This document shows positions 63,460 to 64,000 of a stretch of 64,000 nt of DNA, in pieces. The DNA lies in the NCBI RefSeq assembly GCF_021155765.1, contig NC_060107.1, positions 15,796,501 through 15,860,500 of the forward strand, read 5' to 3'. The notes below the pieces were generated by a model, which saw only the letters and a list, made by a program, of their open reading frames with translations, was not told where the DNA came from and did no database searches. This stretch comes from Diprion similis. Taxonomy: Eukaryota > Arthropoda > Insecta > Hymenoptera > Diprionidae. Every line of letters starts with the position of its first letter. The stretch's first letter is position 1. The position numbers were made by a program, and so were the translations under genes.

Positions 63460-64000
63460 GTGCTACAGTTTCTGCGTTGATTTTCATTCGTAGGGTTTTT
63501 GTTTCAATATCTTAAAACTGCTATAAGTATTGGTATCCTTCATGCGAGCATGGTTAGGAAAATATGGCGACGAAGCAGGTAATCAGCTGATCGTTTTTGG
63601 TCAACTTCATAAATATCAAAGTGCAAAAAACATTGTCCAAATTTGTTGGATTCTCATTTTGTCACATTGAGTCAGTGTAAAGCATATTATAAAATATCGC
63701 GTTTATAATTGAATACGAGACCTAGTTAGCGTAGTAAATTTACTGCCGCATGATGGCATATTCTGAACATGGAGATATCCCAATATTGTAGGGCAGCTTA
63801 TTACATTTGAAATATTATTAAGCGCATATTAACCTGCCCTGAATTAATTGCGTCCTATTCGATGGTGATAAAACTGTTTTTGTACAAGCGGAGAAGTTCT
63901 ATAATTTTCTGAGACTATGTAAAATACGCAACTATCAGAAGAACATTGAGTTATTAGGACATCAACCCTGGTGGAATCTTTTTCCGAAATGCGTTGAAAC
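63460..64000. other. Probable intron of the LRR gene
   Basis: After the donor at 63459 the frame ends within about 55 bases at a TAA (63513-63515). The rest holds the dispersed repeat at 63546-63785 and AT-rich sequence. No further LRR or transmembrane exon is seen. Confidence 0.5.
63546..63785. repeat. Dispersed repeat with AATATGGCG and CAGCTGATCG, copy B
   Basis: Same family as 55690-55930, lying just after the last visible exon of the LRR gene and so probably in its intron. It also shares CATGGTTAGG and the AATTTGTTGGA block with the relative at 19311-19430. No coding capacity is seen. Confidence 0.65.

Noticed and set aside
1-64000. tRNA, rRNA, CRISPR arrays, bacterial operons or prophage
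   Set aside because: I found no plausible cloverleaf with A and B boxes, no rRNA-like sequence and no regularly spaced short repeats. The segment is a eukaryotic, intron-rich region.

Overview
This is an intron-rich, AT-rich animal nuclear segment. The genes recognised are eukaryotic housekeeping and membrane genes with short GT-AG introns. A short (CCTAA)n tract of the insect telomere type and a leucine-rich-repeat protein of a type I know from insects point to an insect. A hymenopteran such as a sawfly is possible, but I cannot prove the order. Nothing looks bacterial or viral. Exon boundaries were worked out by hand from reading frame, phase and splice sites.

Layout from left to right: (1) + strand, 3' half of an ORP5/ORP8-type oxysterol-binding protein gene (1-5160) ending in a tail anchor. 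(2) - strand, a five-exon gene for a 574-residue protein that I cannot name but whose C-terminus resembles an SRI (Set2-Rpb1 interacting) domain (9211-12900). (3) + strand, complete acireductone dioxygenase (13919-14926). (4) - strand, 3' part of an unrecognised single-pass membrane protein gene (16191-21595), with a further cysteine-rich exon on the same strand at 33505-33586 and a possible leader exon ending at 35484. (5) + strand, complete NOMO with 14 exons (23416-29661), possibly nested in an intron of gene 4. (6) + strand, complete TANGO6 (40220-44901). (7) - strand, 3' part of RAB3GAP1 (45112-48956), tail to tail with TANGO6. (8) A gene-poor stretch of about 13 kb (49.0-62.2 kb) rich in repeats. 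(9) + strand, 5' part of a secreted or membrane LRR protein (62213-63459) that runs off the window.

The genes do not form one pathway, but several act at membranes. The ORP5/8-type protein works at ER contact sites, NOMO in the ER translocon/BOS complex, TANGO6 in secretory organisation and RNA polymerase II assembly, and RAB3GAP1 in Rab3/Rab18 regulation. ADI1 belongs to methionine salvage.

Non-coding content is dominated by small terminal-inverted-repeat elements and diverged dispersed repeats. The most striking is a 579-bp element whose terminal GT is the splice donor of the last RAB3GAP1 intron and which makes up almost all of that intron, an introner-like arrangement. A related copy lies at 58260-58729. 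A hAT-like MITE with an 8-bp target duplication sits in an intron of the membrane-protein gene.
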